Assembly: GCA_038528235.1 (NCBI GenBank)
Contig: JBCBEX010000069.1
Span: 1-23,591, forward strand
Direction: 5' to 3'
Source of the DNA: JBCBEX01 sp038528235
GTDB lineage: Bacteria > Bacteroidota > Rhodothermia > Rhodothermales > Rubricoccaceae
Length of the DNA stretch: 23,591 nt
Shown here: positions 15,005-23,247 of the stretch, in pieces
Position numbering within the stretch: position 1 is the first letter of the stretch
Layout: every line of letters starts with the position of its first letter
Notes under the pieces: generated by a model
What the model was told of the DNA's origin: nothing
Database searches by the model: none
Seen by the model: only the letters and a program-made list of their open reading frames with translations
Program-made: the position numbers and the translations under genes

Positions 15005-17383
15005 TCACACTTCCCGCAGAGACGATACGGGGTCAGCCCGCACTGTTCTGAGCCCTTGCAGGGTCACAGCAATCACCGCCAAAGCCAGCGCCATGAACCC
15101 ACATAGTGAAATCACAACGATGCTTATATCCACATGGTAAGCGAAGTTGCTAAGCCATCTAGACCCCAGCAAATAAGCCGGTATCGCAGCAACGATGAAG
15201 GAAACACCAATCAGGGCAACGAATTCCTTATTTAGCATATATATGATATTTAACACACTGGCACCTAGCACCCTCCGGACAGCAATCTCTTTCTTACGCT
15301 GGCTAGCCATAAAGCTTGACAGTCCCAGTACGCCAAGCACTCCAATGATTAGCGCCACGATGGCCAGGGCAATACTGAGATAGGCCGCGCGCTCCTCTTC
15401 GAGGTACATCAGCCGCAAATCATCATCAATGAAGGTAGGCTGGAACGGAATCGTTGGATTCACCGCTTGCCAGGCCGACTCCAGGACACCCATTCCTTCT
15501 GGCACGCGAGATTCATCGAGCCGGACAAGTGCATCAAAAGCCACCTCAGGCTCTCGATACACCCTAATGAACATCGGGCGGACCTGCTGCCGTAGGGGCC
15601 GAAGAAACAGATTGTCGAGCACGCCGGAGATCTCGTACGTCTCGCCTCCTCCATCGTCAGGACCGATCACCACCGTTCGTCCTACGGGGCTATCGTAGCC
15701 TAAGACTTGTGCCGCAGCTTCGTTAACGAAGAAGAGGTAGGGACGGTCTTCCCCCGAGCTTCGTACTTGCTCGAGCACGTCGTCTCCGACACGCATAGCC
15801 TCGAACCACCCCAAATCGAGGTATTGAAAGTCGCCGTCGTTGAGCACCTCTGGGCTGTTTTCGCCTACGTACGTTGTGTTGTTGCCTCCTTCGCCGGGCC
15901 CGGCCCCTGTGCCAACGGCAATCACGGATGGTTCGCGCGCCACACGTTGCCGGAACTCCTCATACGCCTCGATGCCACCGATCCCGCGCAGGCTAACAAC
16001 GTTTTCCCGGTCGTAGCCCAAATCAGTCGTCTCTATAAAGTGCATTTGCTGATTGATGAGCACTGCCAGGGCGCCTGCACCGATCAACAGACTAAACTGC
16101 ACAAGAATGAGTCCGCCACGCAGGCCCAACCTCCCTCCGCTCGCAACGGACGGCGGCTTCAGCAGGCCCAATGCTGGCCGACTAGCCAGCTTGGAAACGG
16201 GATACAGGCCCGCTACAAGGCCAACGGTGAGCCCGGCTGCCAGCGCAACGACCATCCACAGAGGCGATCGCAGAAATATGTTCTCCAGTTGGAGATCCAT
16301 AACTGCATTGAATGGCACCAGGAGGATGGACACCAAAATGACAGAAATAGGCACACACACGATTGAAAACAGCACATACTCCAGCAGATGCTGCCCGACT
16401 ATGCCAAGCCTACCAGAGCCATAGAACTTCCTCAACCCCGCCTCCTCGTAGCGATCAGACATCATGGCAACAGACATGTTGACATAGTTAATGCATGTCA
16501 CTACCAATATGATCAGCGCAAACGCCATCAATCCATACATATACCTCGGGTCGCCCGGAGCCGACGGATCATAGAGCGTCGCCTCGCCGAAATGGATCGA
16601 GTGAATTGGCTGGAGTATCTCACCATTCACCAAGGGGTCATCAATCCTGTCAGGGTCGATGGAGTCCATCGTCGACGAAACAAGCGATGTAACCTGATCG
16701 AGGCTGACACCGTCCTGAAGCCGCAGGTACACGTAAGCCCCCCAATGAGGAACACGGTCTGAACTAATCGCCAGGCCAAAGCTGAAGTGACTGTTCGGCT
16801 CGGGGTCTTCGATTACACCTCCCACCTCCAGATCGGCCCCGCTCAGGCTCATCGACTGACCAAGCGCGTTCTGGCCACCAAAGTATTTCTGCGCAACACT
16901 TTCGGTTAGGACGACACGCCTTGGCGCACGGAGTGCTTCCTCACTGCTGCCCTCGATGAAGCGATACCTGTAGAGGTCAAAAAACTGAGGGCCCGTGTTC
17001 GTAATGAGAACATGCTCCTCAACATACCTAGTCGATCCTACGTCGATGTAGGTCGGGGTTTGCACAATGTGAAACTGAGCAACTTCCTCGACGCCTGGCA
17101 ATTCCTTGAGCGCAAGTGGGAGCTCTAGCTGCTCCTCACGAGTTGCCCGAAACCAATTGGGAAACGACAAGGTCGAATACAAATTTGACCTATAGTCTTT
17201 AACCAGCCTATATGTGTTCTCCGACTCATTCAAACTCTTATCATACCCAAGCTCATATCTTGCGTATATACCTACTACCATGATACATGTGAGACCTACC
17301 ACAAGGCCAAACATGTTCATCAAGACATAGATGCCCTTCTTTTTATTCTTCCGGAGCGCAATCTTCAGATAGCCTTTCAACAT
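15005..17383 (-). CDS. FtsX/MacB-type ABC transporter permease (Bacteroidota eight-helix type)
   Basis: A 792-residue inner-membrane protein. A first transmembrane helix (about 19-41) is followed by a periplasmic MacB-like domain (about 45-275), then three helices (about 283-305, 333-358, 377-396), a further helix (about 424-444), a second periplasmic domain (about 450-665), and three C-terminal helices (about 671-693, 718-738, 752-774). This is the duplicated FtsX layout typical of Bacteroidota. The conserved 'RKKEIAVRRVLGAS' loop before the last helices is present. Such permeases work with a MacB-type ATPase, which is absent from the window. The gene lies 27 bases after the thioesterase gene. 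It may export or sense a product or lipoprotein; mechanotransmission of this family suggests a role in peptide export or resistance, but that is inference. Confidence 0.93.
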   Translation of the reverse strand: MLKGYLKIALRKNKKKGIYVLMNMFGLVVGLTCIMVVGIYARYELGYDKSLNESENTYRLVKDYRSNLYSTLSFPNWFRATREEQLELPLALKELPGVEEVAQFHIVQTPTYIDVGSTRYVEEHVLITNTGPQFFDLYRYRFIEGSSEEALRAPRRVVLTESVAQKYFGGQNALGQSMSLSGADLEVGGVIEDPEPNSHFSFGLAISSDRVPHWGAYVYLRLQDGVSLDQVTSLVSSTMDSIDPDRIDDPLVNGEILQPIHSIHFGEATLYDPSAPGDPRYMYGLMAFALIILVVTCINYVNMSVAMMSDRYEEAGLRKFYGSGRLGIVGQHLLEYVLFSIVCVPISVILVSILLVPFNAVMDLQLENIFLRSPLWMVVALAAGLTVGLVAGLYPVSKLASRPALGLLKPPSVASGGRLGLRGGLILVQFSLLIGAGALAVLINQQMHFIETTDLGYDRENVVSLRGIGGIEAYEEFRQRVAREPSVIAVGTGAGPGEGGNNTTYVGENSPEVLNDGDFQYLDLGWFEAMRVGDDVLEQVRSSGEDRPYLFFVNEAAAQVLGYDSPVGRTVVIGPDDGGGETYEISGVLDNLFLRPLRQQVRPMFIRVYREPEVAFDALVRLDESRVPEGMGVLESAWQAVNPTIPFQPTFIDDDLRLMYLEEERAAYLSIALAIVALIIGVLGVLGLSSFMASQRKKEIAVRRVLGASVLNIIYMLNKEFVALIGVSFIVAAIPAYLLGSRWLSNFAYHVDISIVVISLCGFMALALAVIAVTLQGLRTVRADPVSSLREV

Positions 17384-17410
17384 AGCTATATACGTGCCAT
17401 TACGGATAGA

Positions 17411-18259
17411 CTAGCAGTGCCCTTGCCTATGTGCAGACCCTAGCATCCTCATGAGCGCTTTGCCGACAGCCTGTTGCACCAGGAAGGCGTTGGTGTTGAG
17501 AAAAAAGTGCCCGCCCTGAAAGCGATGGATCGAAAAGCTGTTGCTGGTCATTTCGCTCCAGGCCTCGAGGTCTTCTCTCGTCGCTGTCGCGTCGGATATA
17601 CCACCGAATACGGATATGGGTATGGGAAGCGGTGCCCTGTCCGTGTACGAGTACGTCTCGATAACCTGGAAGTCTGCCCGCAGAACAGGCACCATCAAAT
17701 CCATGAGTTCCCGATTTTCCAAGACGGCTGTTGGAGTTCCATCGAGCAGTTTCAAGCGCTCCACGAAATCCGCTTCCGAGAGTTGGTGCATGGGAATACC
17801 GATCTCGGGATCGGGAACGTGGGGGGCACCGCGGCCCGACACAATCAGGCACTGCGGCAAGGGCTCGCCTCGTCGCAGCAGTTCATGCGTCAGTTCGAAG
17901 GATGCCAGGGCACCCATGCTATGACCAAACAGGGCATAGGGCCTGTCGAGGTAGGGACTAATGGCGGTCGCCAACTGACCAATCCACGTATCCATACTGG
18001 TCAGCAACGGCTCCGCAATACGCCCTTCACGGCCTGGAGGCTGCACAGCGAAGACCTCAGCAACGTGGGGCCACACATTCCCCCATTGCCTGTAGACGGA
18101 CGCACCACCCCCAGCGTAGGGTAGACAGAACATCCGGACCGAGGGCGACTCTCCCGGCATCGGGGATCGGTTCGCTGAGGCCACGGGAACGAGCCATGGC
18201 GTGGGCGCAAGCGACGTGCGCGCGCCGACTCTGGGCGTATACCTGTATGGCTCACGCAT
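17411..18259 (-). CDS. type II thioesterase (alpha/beta hydrolase) of the NRPS
   Basis: A 282-residue cytosolic hydrolase that removes wrongly loaded or stalled acyl groups from NRPS carrier domains. The fold begins 'VRMFCLPYAGGGASVYRQW' (about residue 41). The nucleophile is in 'FGHSMGALASFEL' (Ser about 114), the acid in 'GGISDATATREDLEAW' (Asp about 223) and the His in 'QGGHFFLN' (about 251), so the catalytic triad is complete. About 38 extra residues precede the domain. The ATG at 18259 lies within the end of the upstream gene (8-base overlap), which suggests translational coupling; a TTG three codons earlier is the alternative. Absence of a thioesterase domain at the end of the NRPS gene at 23248 makes this separate protein a candidate for editing, and possibly release. 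Confidence 0.93.
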   Translation of the reverse strand: MREPYRYTPRVGARTSLAPTPWLVPVASANRSPMPGESPSVRMFCLPYAGGGASVYRQWGNVWPHVAEVFAVQPPGREGRIAEPLLTSMDTWIGQLATAISPYLDRPYALFGHSMGALASFELTHELLRRGEPLPQCLIVSGRGAPHVPDPEIGIPMHQLSEADFVERLKLLDGTPTAVLENRELMDLMVPVLRADFQVIETYSYTDRAPLPIPISVFGGISDATATREDLEAWSEMTSNSFSIHRFQGGHFFLNTNAFLVQQAVGKALMRMLGSAHRQGHC

Positions 18260-18590
18260 CTTGCTCAAGACTCTCCGCCATCACGTGGCCGGCATTCTGT
18301 GAGCCCGATATCGGAATGACAAACCCCAAAGTCGTTATGCAAAATGTAATCCACTCATCTGTAACCGTATCGAATATCACATACTCATTTTTAAATATTC
18401 CATCCGTTACCGTATAGTCATCCTGGATGTAAAGAACCGTCTCATCTGTGATGCTAGGAGTCGCGCGCTTATCGCCCCCCTCGCCCTCAACTAGCTGAGG
18501 CTCCATGTTCTCTGAGTTCTCGCTCCACTTCGGATAGGCCCTCAGGTCACGAGCGAGATAGGCCTTGCAGTATTTACCCATGGAAGACAT
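18252..18590 (-). CDS. small 112-residue protein coupled to the thioesterase (unknown function)
   Basis: A compact acidic protein with no signal peptide. It has a front part 'KYCKAYLARDLRAYPKW' and a core 'VLYIQDDYTVTDGIFKNEY', 'VIFDTVTDEWITFCITTLGF', which resembles small proteins I recall beside NRPS genes in other bacteria, but I cannot name a family with certainty. Its start is the ATG at 18590, with a second ATG three codons in (18581). Its end overlaps the thioesterase start by 8 bases. It follows the MbtH-like gene by 105 bases, an interval that carries a strong inverted repeat. An accessory role in NRPS function is inferred only from this placement. Confidence 0.75.
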   Translation of the reverse strand: MSSMGKYCKAYLARDLRAYPKWSENSENMEPQLVEGEGGDKRATPSITDETVLYIQDDYTVTDGIFKNEYVIFDTVTDEWITFCITTLGFVIPISGSQNAGHVMAESLEQDA

Positions 18591-18626
18591 GCTCTTGGGG
18601 AGTTGTATGTGTTGAATGATGCGAAT

Positions 18627-18667
18627 ACGTCGCGATCTCGCCTTTACGCCACAACGTGTCGCGACGT
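18627..18667 (-). promoter_or_regulatory. intercistronic inverted repeat between mbtH-like gene and the 112-residue gene
   Basis: ACGTCGCGA (18627-18635) and TCGCGACGT (18659-18667) are exact complements around a 23-base loop. It lies 28 bases after the MbtH stop and 36 bases before the next start. A GC-rich stem here may terminate or attenuate transcription or protect the upstream message. It has no U-run. Confidence 0.45.
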
Positions 18668-18695
18668 CTATTGACTAGCTGCCGTGCGGCATGCA

Positions 18696-18920
18696 CTACG
18701 CCGAGGCTTCGTTAGCTTCCATCGCCATGCGCAGGCTCAACGGTCGCATGTCTGTCCAGATCACCTCAATGTGATCCAAGCACTCGTCGCGCGTGCCGTC
18801 CTTCCCTTCGGCGTTCCATCCAGGAGGGAGCTCCCGATCAGCAGGCCAAATTGAGTATTGCTCTTCGTGATTTACAACCACTCTGTAGGTAGTCGTATCC
18901 GTTGACTCGTCGTAGCTCAT
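18696..18920 (-). CDS. mbtH: MbtH-like protein, NRPS adenylation-domain partner
   Basis: A 74-residue protein starting 'MSYDESTDTTTYRVVVN'. The family signature is nearly complete: 'NHEEQYSIWP' (17-26), 'LPPGWNAEGKDGTRDECLDHIE' in outline, and 'WTDMRPLSL' (55-63), including the tryptophans that grip the adenylation domain. These proteins bind NRPS adenylation domains and raise their solubility and activity. The longer reading frame (to 18986) would add 22 residues unlike any MbtH, so I take the ATG at 18920. It is preceded by a gap of about 310 bases and may have its own promoter. Its presence indicates that at least one adenylation domain in this pathway needs it; none is in the window. Confidence 0.95.
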   Translation of the reverse strand: MSYDESTDTTTYRVVVNHEEQYSIWPADRELPPGWNAEGKDGTRDECLDHIEVIWTDMRPLSLRMAMEANEASA

Positions 18921-19229
18921 ATGTGGAGAAGGTTGTCCTTGAACGGGATGAAGTACACGACTGAAGCCGTGTAAATAATATAGCAACTACTGGCGTTTTT
19001 AACCTCATCAAATACCAAAAAGCTTGATACTCCGCATGGAAAAATTAAACGTCGACTATTTGCCTATGACATGACTTGGCCATCATGGCTGAATTCCTGT
19101 TTCCATTGTCCTGCGACAGTCCGCTTTCCAGTGATATTGATGCTCGCTTGTGTTGATTCTGGATTGCAGCCTTGTGCGAATACCGTGCTCACGCACGATT
19201 GCCCGGCATGTCATGTATGCCAAACACGC
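18921..19229. other. intergenic region upstream of the mbtH-like gene, probable promoter
   Basis: About 310 bases with no gene, AT-richer near the mbtH side. Read on the minus strand it includes GTTAAAAACGCC and TTGCTATATTATTTACACG shortly before the start. It is the only gap above 150 bases in the leftward block, so a second promoter for mbtH and the genes after it is likely. I cannot assign its -10/-35 elements with confidence. Confidence 0.4.
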
Positions 19230-19787
19230 TTAGTCCTCGAGCAAGAGCGTGGCCTGCTCTAACTCTTCTACCGTCCAAGGCGCTGTTCGCTGGTCTACGA
19301 ATTGCCGAACTGCGACGACGTCTTGCTCGCTCACCGGGCTTGCATCGTTGCCCCACGAAGTCCGGACGTAGGTGACCACAGCAGCCACCGCGGCGTCACT
19401 GGCCCCCCACAGCCGCGGCATCGTGCCTGAGTAGGTCTCCCCTTGAACCACGACATCCCCCTCCAAACCGCCAAGCACAATACGGAGCAACTGATCTCTG
19501 CGTCCCACTACCCAATCTGACCCTGCCAACGGGGGCACGTCTCCTGCGACGCCTCTTCCGTCCTCTCTGTGGCATGCCGAACACCGATCAGCGTAGATCC
19601 GCGCGCCGTCCTGCAACGCGACCACCGCCTGCTCAGATTGCGCGCCCTGCGCTTGCTGACTTGGTTCCGCTGTCCCTTCCGCACAACCACATGCAACCAA
19701 CGTGACTAGAAGCAATGACCAGGCTACACGCCAAGGTAGGTTTGTCCTAAGCTCGCCCATTGCACACACCAGTCTATTGGTTCCCAT
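19230..19787 (-). CDS. c-type cytochrome, predicted lipoprotein
   Basis: A 185-residue exported electron carrier. The signal sequence 'WRVAWSLLLVTLVAC' ends in a lipobox with Cys at residue 33, so it is probably anchored by lipid in the periplasm. After a Gln/Glu-rich linker, a class I cytochrome c domain follows: heme attachment 'CSACH' (69-73), 'GDVPPLAGSDWV', and 'GETYSGTMPRLW' with the probable axial Met (123). The Asp/Glu-rich C terminus carries no second heme motif. It starts at 19787, five bases after the stop of the ABC transporter gene (19793); an ATG at 19760 gives a shorter signal sequence. A cytochrome inside an NRPS block is unusual. It could accept electrons in a periplasmic oxidation of the exported peptide, but nothing in the sequence proves this. 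Confidence 0.9.
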   Translation of the reverse strand: MGTNRLVCAMGELRTNLPWRVAWSLLLVTLVACGCAEGTAEPSQQAQGAQSEQAVVALQDGARIYADRCSACHREDGRGVAGDVPPLAGSDWVVGRRDQLLRIVLGGLEGDVVVQGETYSGTMPRLWGASDAAVAAVVTYVRTSWGNDASPVSEQDVVAVRQFVDQRTAPWTVEELEQATLLLED

Positions 19788-19792
19788 CGGTC

Positions 19793-21484
19793 TCAGGCTA
19801 CAAATTCAAGAGTGCCGACGTCGCTATAGCTGCGATCCACTCTCCCTCTATCGAACTTGACAATGCGATGAGCAAGGTCAAAGTATTTGTCGTCGTGAGT
19901 AATTACCACGACCGATTTCCCTCTATCAATCAGATTTGGTAATAGCTCTGAGTAGAACACTTCCCTAAACGATGGATCCTGATCCGCTGCCCACTCATCG
20001 AATACATAAACGGGCCTGTCCTCCAAATATGCCGTGACCAACGCCAACCGCATTTTTTGGCCCTTAGACACATCCGTTGTGCTGTATCGATCGTTTTCGA
20101 CTTTTACGATCTCATCCATACCAAACATGGACAGATGAGTCCCAGCATGTCTGTCAATCGACTCGCTTGGGATTCCGATCAGGCTATCGAAGAGGTAACC
20201 TTCCGAGAAGACGACCGAGAACATCTGCCGATAGTCGTCCACGCTATCGCCGTCAAGCACGCTCCCATTGAAGTAGACGTGCCCGCCGTCGGGCTTGTAT
20301 AGGCCCAGAAGCAACTTGGCAAAGGTCGTCTTCCCGCTGCCGTTGCCTCCAACGACGAATACCAGCTCTCCCGGTGAGAGCTCGAAGTCTACCGGGCCAA
20401 ATTTGAACCCCACCTCTGTACGCTCAGGGTCCTCCGAAGGATAGGTGTAAGTCACGTCTTCAAAGCGAAGCTCTTGCCATTCTGGAAGCACCCGGTCCGG
20501 CGCGCTTGATTCAGGTCCTACTTGATCGAAGGCCAGCCCGAGCCGCTGGATTTTCTGCACCGAGACGGCCGCCTGTGTCAGCGTCGGCATCGTGTTGAGC
20601 AGCACTTCCAACGGCGTCATCAGGTACAGAACCACGAGGGCATAGCCGCTCAGAATCTCTGCCGTAGCGCCGGTTAGCGAGGGAGAAACGAAGAGTACAA
20701 GGCCGATCAGGATGAAGAACAGGGCCTGTCCCCAGCTGCTAGCGGCCGCGTAGAGCACGTTGCCAGCCATCGACTGGTCTTGGATCTGGACCAGGTTCGG
20801 CTCCAGCATCGTGTCGAGGAAGCCACGCCGCCGAGGACGATGCTGCTTCAACTCCTTGACGCCTTCCGTCAGCGCCTCAAAGGCTTCGAACACGCTATCC
20901 CAAGTCTCGCGGAGTCGGCGGAAGTGACCGAGCGCACGTTGCACCGGGAGGTAGTAGGACAGTACCCCGAGGAGCATAAACACCAGCGTGCCCACAAACA
21001 CGGGAGGCGACAGCCAGAGGAGGTACGACAACGACCCAACAATGATGGCGATGTGCATGCACAGCATCGGGAGCGAGACCAACGCCCCCGAAATGTGGCC
21101 GATGTCCGTAGTCAGCGACGCAAGCAACCGGGGGGTCCCGAACCGTTCGAGCTGCGCCAGTGGCGCTGACAGGATCTGCCGACTGAGTTGCATCCGCAGT
21201 TGGTAGAGGCTGCGCTGCGACAGCGCGATGAGCACATAGGACGAGATGAACCGCATGAGCGGCAGCAACAGGCACAGCCCCACAAACGCGACGACGAATG
21301 TCGAGCGCTCGGCTGCCTCGACATGAATGACCCGGTTGATCAGTGCCAAAAGCACGGTCGAGGCGAAGCCACCGAGTGCACCAGCTGCCGCGATCACGAC
21401 AATGGATAGGCGGGCCCTCCGCAGATCTTGCGCGTGTTGGCGCAGAAACGTGACCAGAGCCGCTATGTCGTTGAGGAACTGCAT
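19793..21484 (-). CDS. cyclic-peptide-export-type ABC transporter (fused membrane and ATPase domains)
   Basis: A 563-residue half-transporter like PvdE/SyrD, which export nonribosomal peptides. The membrane domain has about six helices (residues 25-50, 62-90, 130-156, 160-182, 245-267, 277-300). The ATPase domain shows Walker A 'GGNGSGKTT' (379-387), a signature of the variant 'VSKGQKMRLAL' (472-482) rather than LSGGQ, Walker B 'VYVFDEWAADQDP' (492-504) with Glu 497, and the switch His (530) in 'VITHDDKYF'. The 'DEWAADQDP' and altered signature are typical of this subfamily. It lies 36 bases after the Rieske gene and 5 bases before the cytochrome gene. Export of the mature or nearly mature peptide to the periplasm is the likely role. 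Confidence 0.94.
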   Translation of the reverse strand: MQFLNDIAALVTFLRQHAQDLRRARLSIVVIAAAGALGGFASTVLLALINRVIHVEAAERSTFVVAFVGLCLLLPLMRFISSYVLIALSQRSLYQLRMQLSRQILSAPLAQLERFGTPRLLASLTTDIGHISGALVSLPMLCMHIAIIVGSLSYLLWLSPPVFVGTLVFMLLGVLSYYLPVQRALGHFRRLRETWDSVFEAFEALTEGVKELKQHRPRRRGFLDTMLEPNLVQIQDQSMAGNVLYAAASSWGQALFFILIGLVLFVSPSLTGATAEILSGYALVVLYLMTPLEVLLNTMPTLTQAAVSVQKIQRLGLAFDQVGPESSAPDRVLPEWQELRFEDVTYTYPSEDPERTEVGFKFGPVDFELSPGELVFVVGGNGSGKTTFAKLLLGLYKPDGGHVYFNGSVLDGDSVDDYRQMFSVVFSEGYLFDSLIGIPSESIDRHAGTHLSMFGMDEIVKVENDRYSTTDVSKGQKMRLALVTAYLEDRPVYVFDEWAADQDPSFREVFYSELLPNLIDRGKSVVVITHDDKYFDLAHRIVKFDRGRVDRSYSDVGTLEFVA

Positions 21485-21520
21485 CAGGCTACTTCAAAGA
21501 TGAATGTGCGGTCGTCCCGT

Positions 21521-21928
21521 TCACTTTTGCGTGGGCGGTGACGTCGTCGGATTCGGCATGTAGACAACCAGCTCACCTTCTTCCTCAGCGATGCGAATCA
21601 TGCAAAGCGGATTGGAAGCGGGAGGCCCCAAACAGGAGCCCGTCTTTGGATCGAAAGAAGCAAGGTGCAGCGAGCAGTACAGCGTATCGTCTACGATATA
21701 GCCCTCGGTGAGCGGCCAATCCATGTGAGGGCAGCGATCCTCAAAGGCGCGGTACTCCCCACCGATGCGACAAACCGCTAGCTTTTTGCCTTCGACTTCG
21801 ACCGCAATTAGGTCACCGTCATCGAGGTCTGCATGGCCGATGGAGACTCGACGTAGTGATTGCTCGTCACTCGAACTGCTCACGGACATCGTTCTAGGGC
21901 AGGAGGGTTGGGTCACTGTTTTCATCAA
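21521..21928 (-). CDS. Rieske [2Fe-2S] ferredoxin, coupled to the upstream oxygenase-like gene
   Basis: A 135-residue soluble electron-transfer protein. The two cluster motifs are complete: 'CPHMDW' (C66, H68) and 'CSLHLASF' (C85, H88), in a small beta-rich domain (about 26-125) of the size of biphenyl-dioxygenase-type Rieske ferredoxins. It has no signal peptide or membrane anchor, so it works in the cytoplasm, and no catalytic domain. Its ATG at 21928 overlaps the stop of the upstream gene (the sequence ATGA is shared), which implies translational coupling and a matched amount of the two proteins. The natural inference is that it delivers electrons to the 430-residue protein. No reductase is in the window. 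A second ATG (residue 2) and a third (residue 14) are alternative starts. Confidence 0.95.
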   Translation of the reverse strand: MMKTVTQPSCPRTMSVSSSSDEQSLRRVSIGHADLDDGDLIAVEVEGKKLAVCRIGGEYRAFEDRCPHMDWPLTEGYIVDDTLYCSLHLASFDPKTGSCLGPPASNPLCMIRIAEEEGELVVYMPNPTTSPPTQK

Positions 21929-23217
21929 ATTGGTAGTTCTGCGCGTTTGATGTCAGCCATGTGCCGCAGCACATCGACGGCACTCTGTGGGCGGATCGAG
22001 GGGGGGAGTTTGTGCATCTTCATCTTCTGCGCTTCTGAGGGATCTTCGCCCCCCACTTTTGCGAACGCGAGCAGCACGTGCTGCTCGTCGCAGTGGATGT
22101 CGGTCTGGTGGAACGCACGCATGCTTACGTAGAGCGCGTCCGGCCAATCCGACGCGTCGGCACCGTACGTCTCCCGCACCGATTCCCGCAGTCTCGTTCG
22201 AGCCGCCTTCATTCGCCCAAAATCGGCACTCTGCACACCGGAGAAGCTTTTGGCCTTCATCTCTTGGGCCAGCTTGACCATCGAAGGCCTGATCGAGTTA
22301 CGGTAGACCGAGGAGGGGGAATCGCCGGCATACCACATGGCGGCGGCTGTTCCCCGTAGAAACGTGCGGGCCCGTGAAAGCCAGTGGCAAGCCGTCGCTT
22401 CGTCCTCCTCGCGTACAGCCGCCTCACTCTGGTCGAGCGCGTGGATGAGGAACAGCAGCAGCAGTTTCCAGAAGTGGTGCCCGTTCAGCCATCGATAGTG
22501 CCCGACCTGCCAATCGAGTGCCTCGACGTCGTCTGGCAGCGCCTCCCAAAAGGCCCGCAACGAGTTCGACGTATCGGACACCCTAGCTGATGCCATGCAT
22601 CCGTGCTCCGCTTGCATCCCCGGTTCTCCACCACGCTCTTGCGCGACGGTGAGGGCGAGCACGAGCGCCTCCAGCAGGCCGAGCATTTCCTCACGCCCCA
22701 GCACCGTGTAGGGTAGGTCGTGAATCAACCTACTGGAGACGGTCGCCACTTGAGCCATGAGGGTCTCATAGCTCATGTGCTCGGTGCGAATGACGCGAAA
22801 GTATCGGTCTTGAATGGCATAGTCCGCGGCTCTGGCTTCGAGCCGGTCTTCAGGAAACCCGCTGCGCACCAGGCAGGATCTCACCGCCATTTCGCTACTC
22901 TCGCGGCTTAGGCCAGCAAGTTCGTCGGCATGCGCCCTGCACACGCCGACCAGTTCTTCCAAGCGGGCACCGATGTGCTCCAGTCCCAGCACGACTGTCA
23001 TCGGAGCCAGCACGTGGCTTCGAAAACGTGTGGTGTAGGCCTCCGTGACCTGCGCGACTTCCCCCAGCGCGCGAGAGACCGTCACCGCAGCGAGCGGACT
23101 CGCTGGACCAGCCTCCGCCAGAAGGGAATCTGCCGGCAGGTACACCCTGGGCTTGGCGTAGGCCTCGACGGCTTCGACGTCGGACGCGGTGAGTGTCAGG
23201 GACATGGTGGTGTTCAT
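21925..23217 (-). CDS. candidate divergent heme-dependent oxygenase of the tryptophan-dioxygenase superfamily (uncertain)
   Basis: A 430-residue, all-helical, soluble protein with no named family that I can recognise at once. Two segments resemble the fingerprint of tryptophan 2,3-dioxygenases (TDO). 'GHHFWKLLLLFLIHALDQS' (246-264) recalls the TDO helix 'HQAxELWFKQILxELDS', whose His lies on the distal heme face. 'VYRNSIRP' (304-311) followed by 'SFSGVQSADFGRM' (324-336) recalls 'F..YLSPASGFQSxQFR'. The order and spacing also fit. TDO, IDO, PrnB and the bacterial aromatic hydroxylases form one heme superfamily, so an oxidative tailoring step is plausible. The first 230 residues have no match I can name, and the proximal heme His is not obvious. 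It starts 30 bases after the NRPS stop and shares ATGA with the Rieske gene. Diiron or other oxygenase types remain possible. Confidence 0.55.
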   Translation of the reverse strand: MNTTMSLTLTASDVEAVEAYAKPRVYLPADSLLAEAGPASPLAAVTVSRALGEVAQVTEAYTTRFRSHVLAPMTVVLGLEHIGARLEELVGVCRAHADELAGLSRESSEMAVRSCLVRSGFPEDRLEARAADYAIQDRYFRVIRTEHMSYETLMAQVATVSSRLIHDLPYTVLGREEMLGLLEALVLALTVAQERGGEPGMQAEHGCMASARVSDTSNSLRAFWEALPDDVEALDWQVGHYRWLNGHHFWKLLLLFLIHALDQSEAAVREEDEATACHWLSRARTFLRGTAAAMWYAGDSPSSVYRNSIRPSMVKLAQEMKAKSFSGVQSADFGRMKAARTRLRESVRETYGADASDWPDALYVSMRAFHQTDIHCDEQHVLLAFAKVGGEDPSEAQKMKMHKLPPSIRPQSAVDVLRHMADIKRAELPI

Positions 23218-23247
23218 TCTAGAGGTTTGTGTTCATACGGAGTCCGC

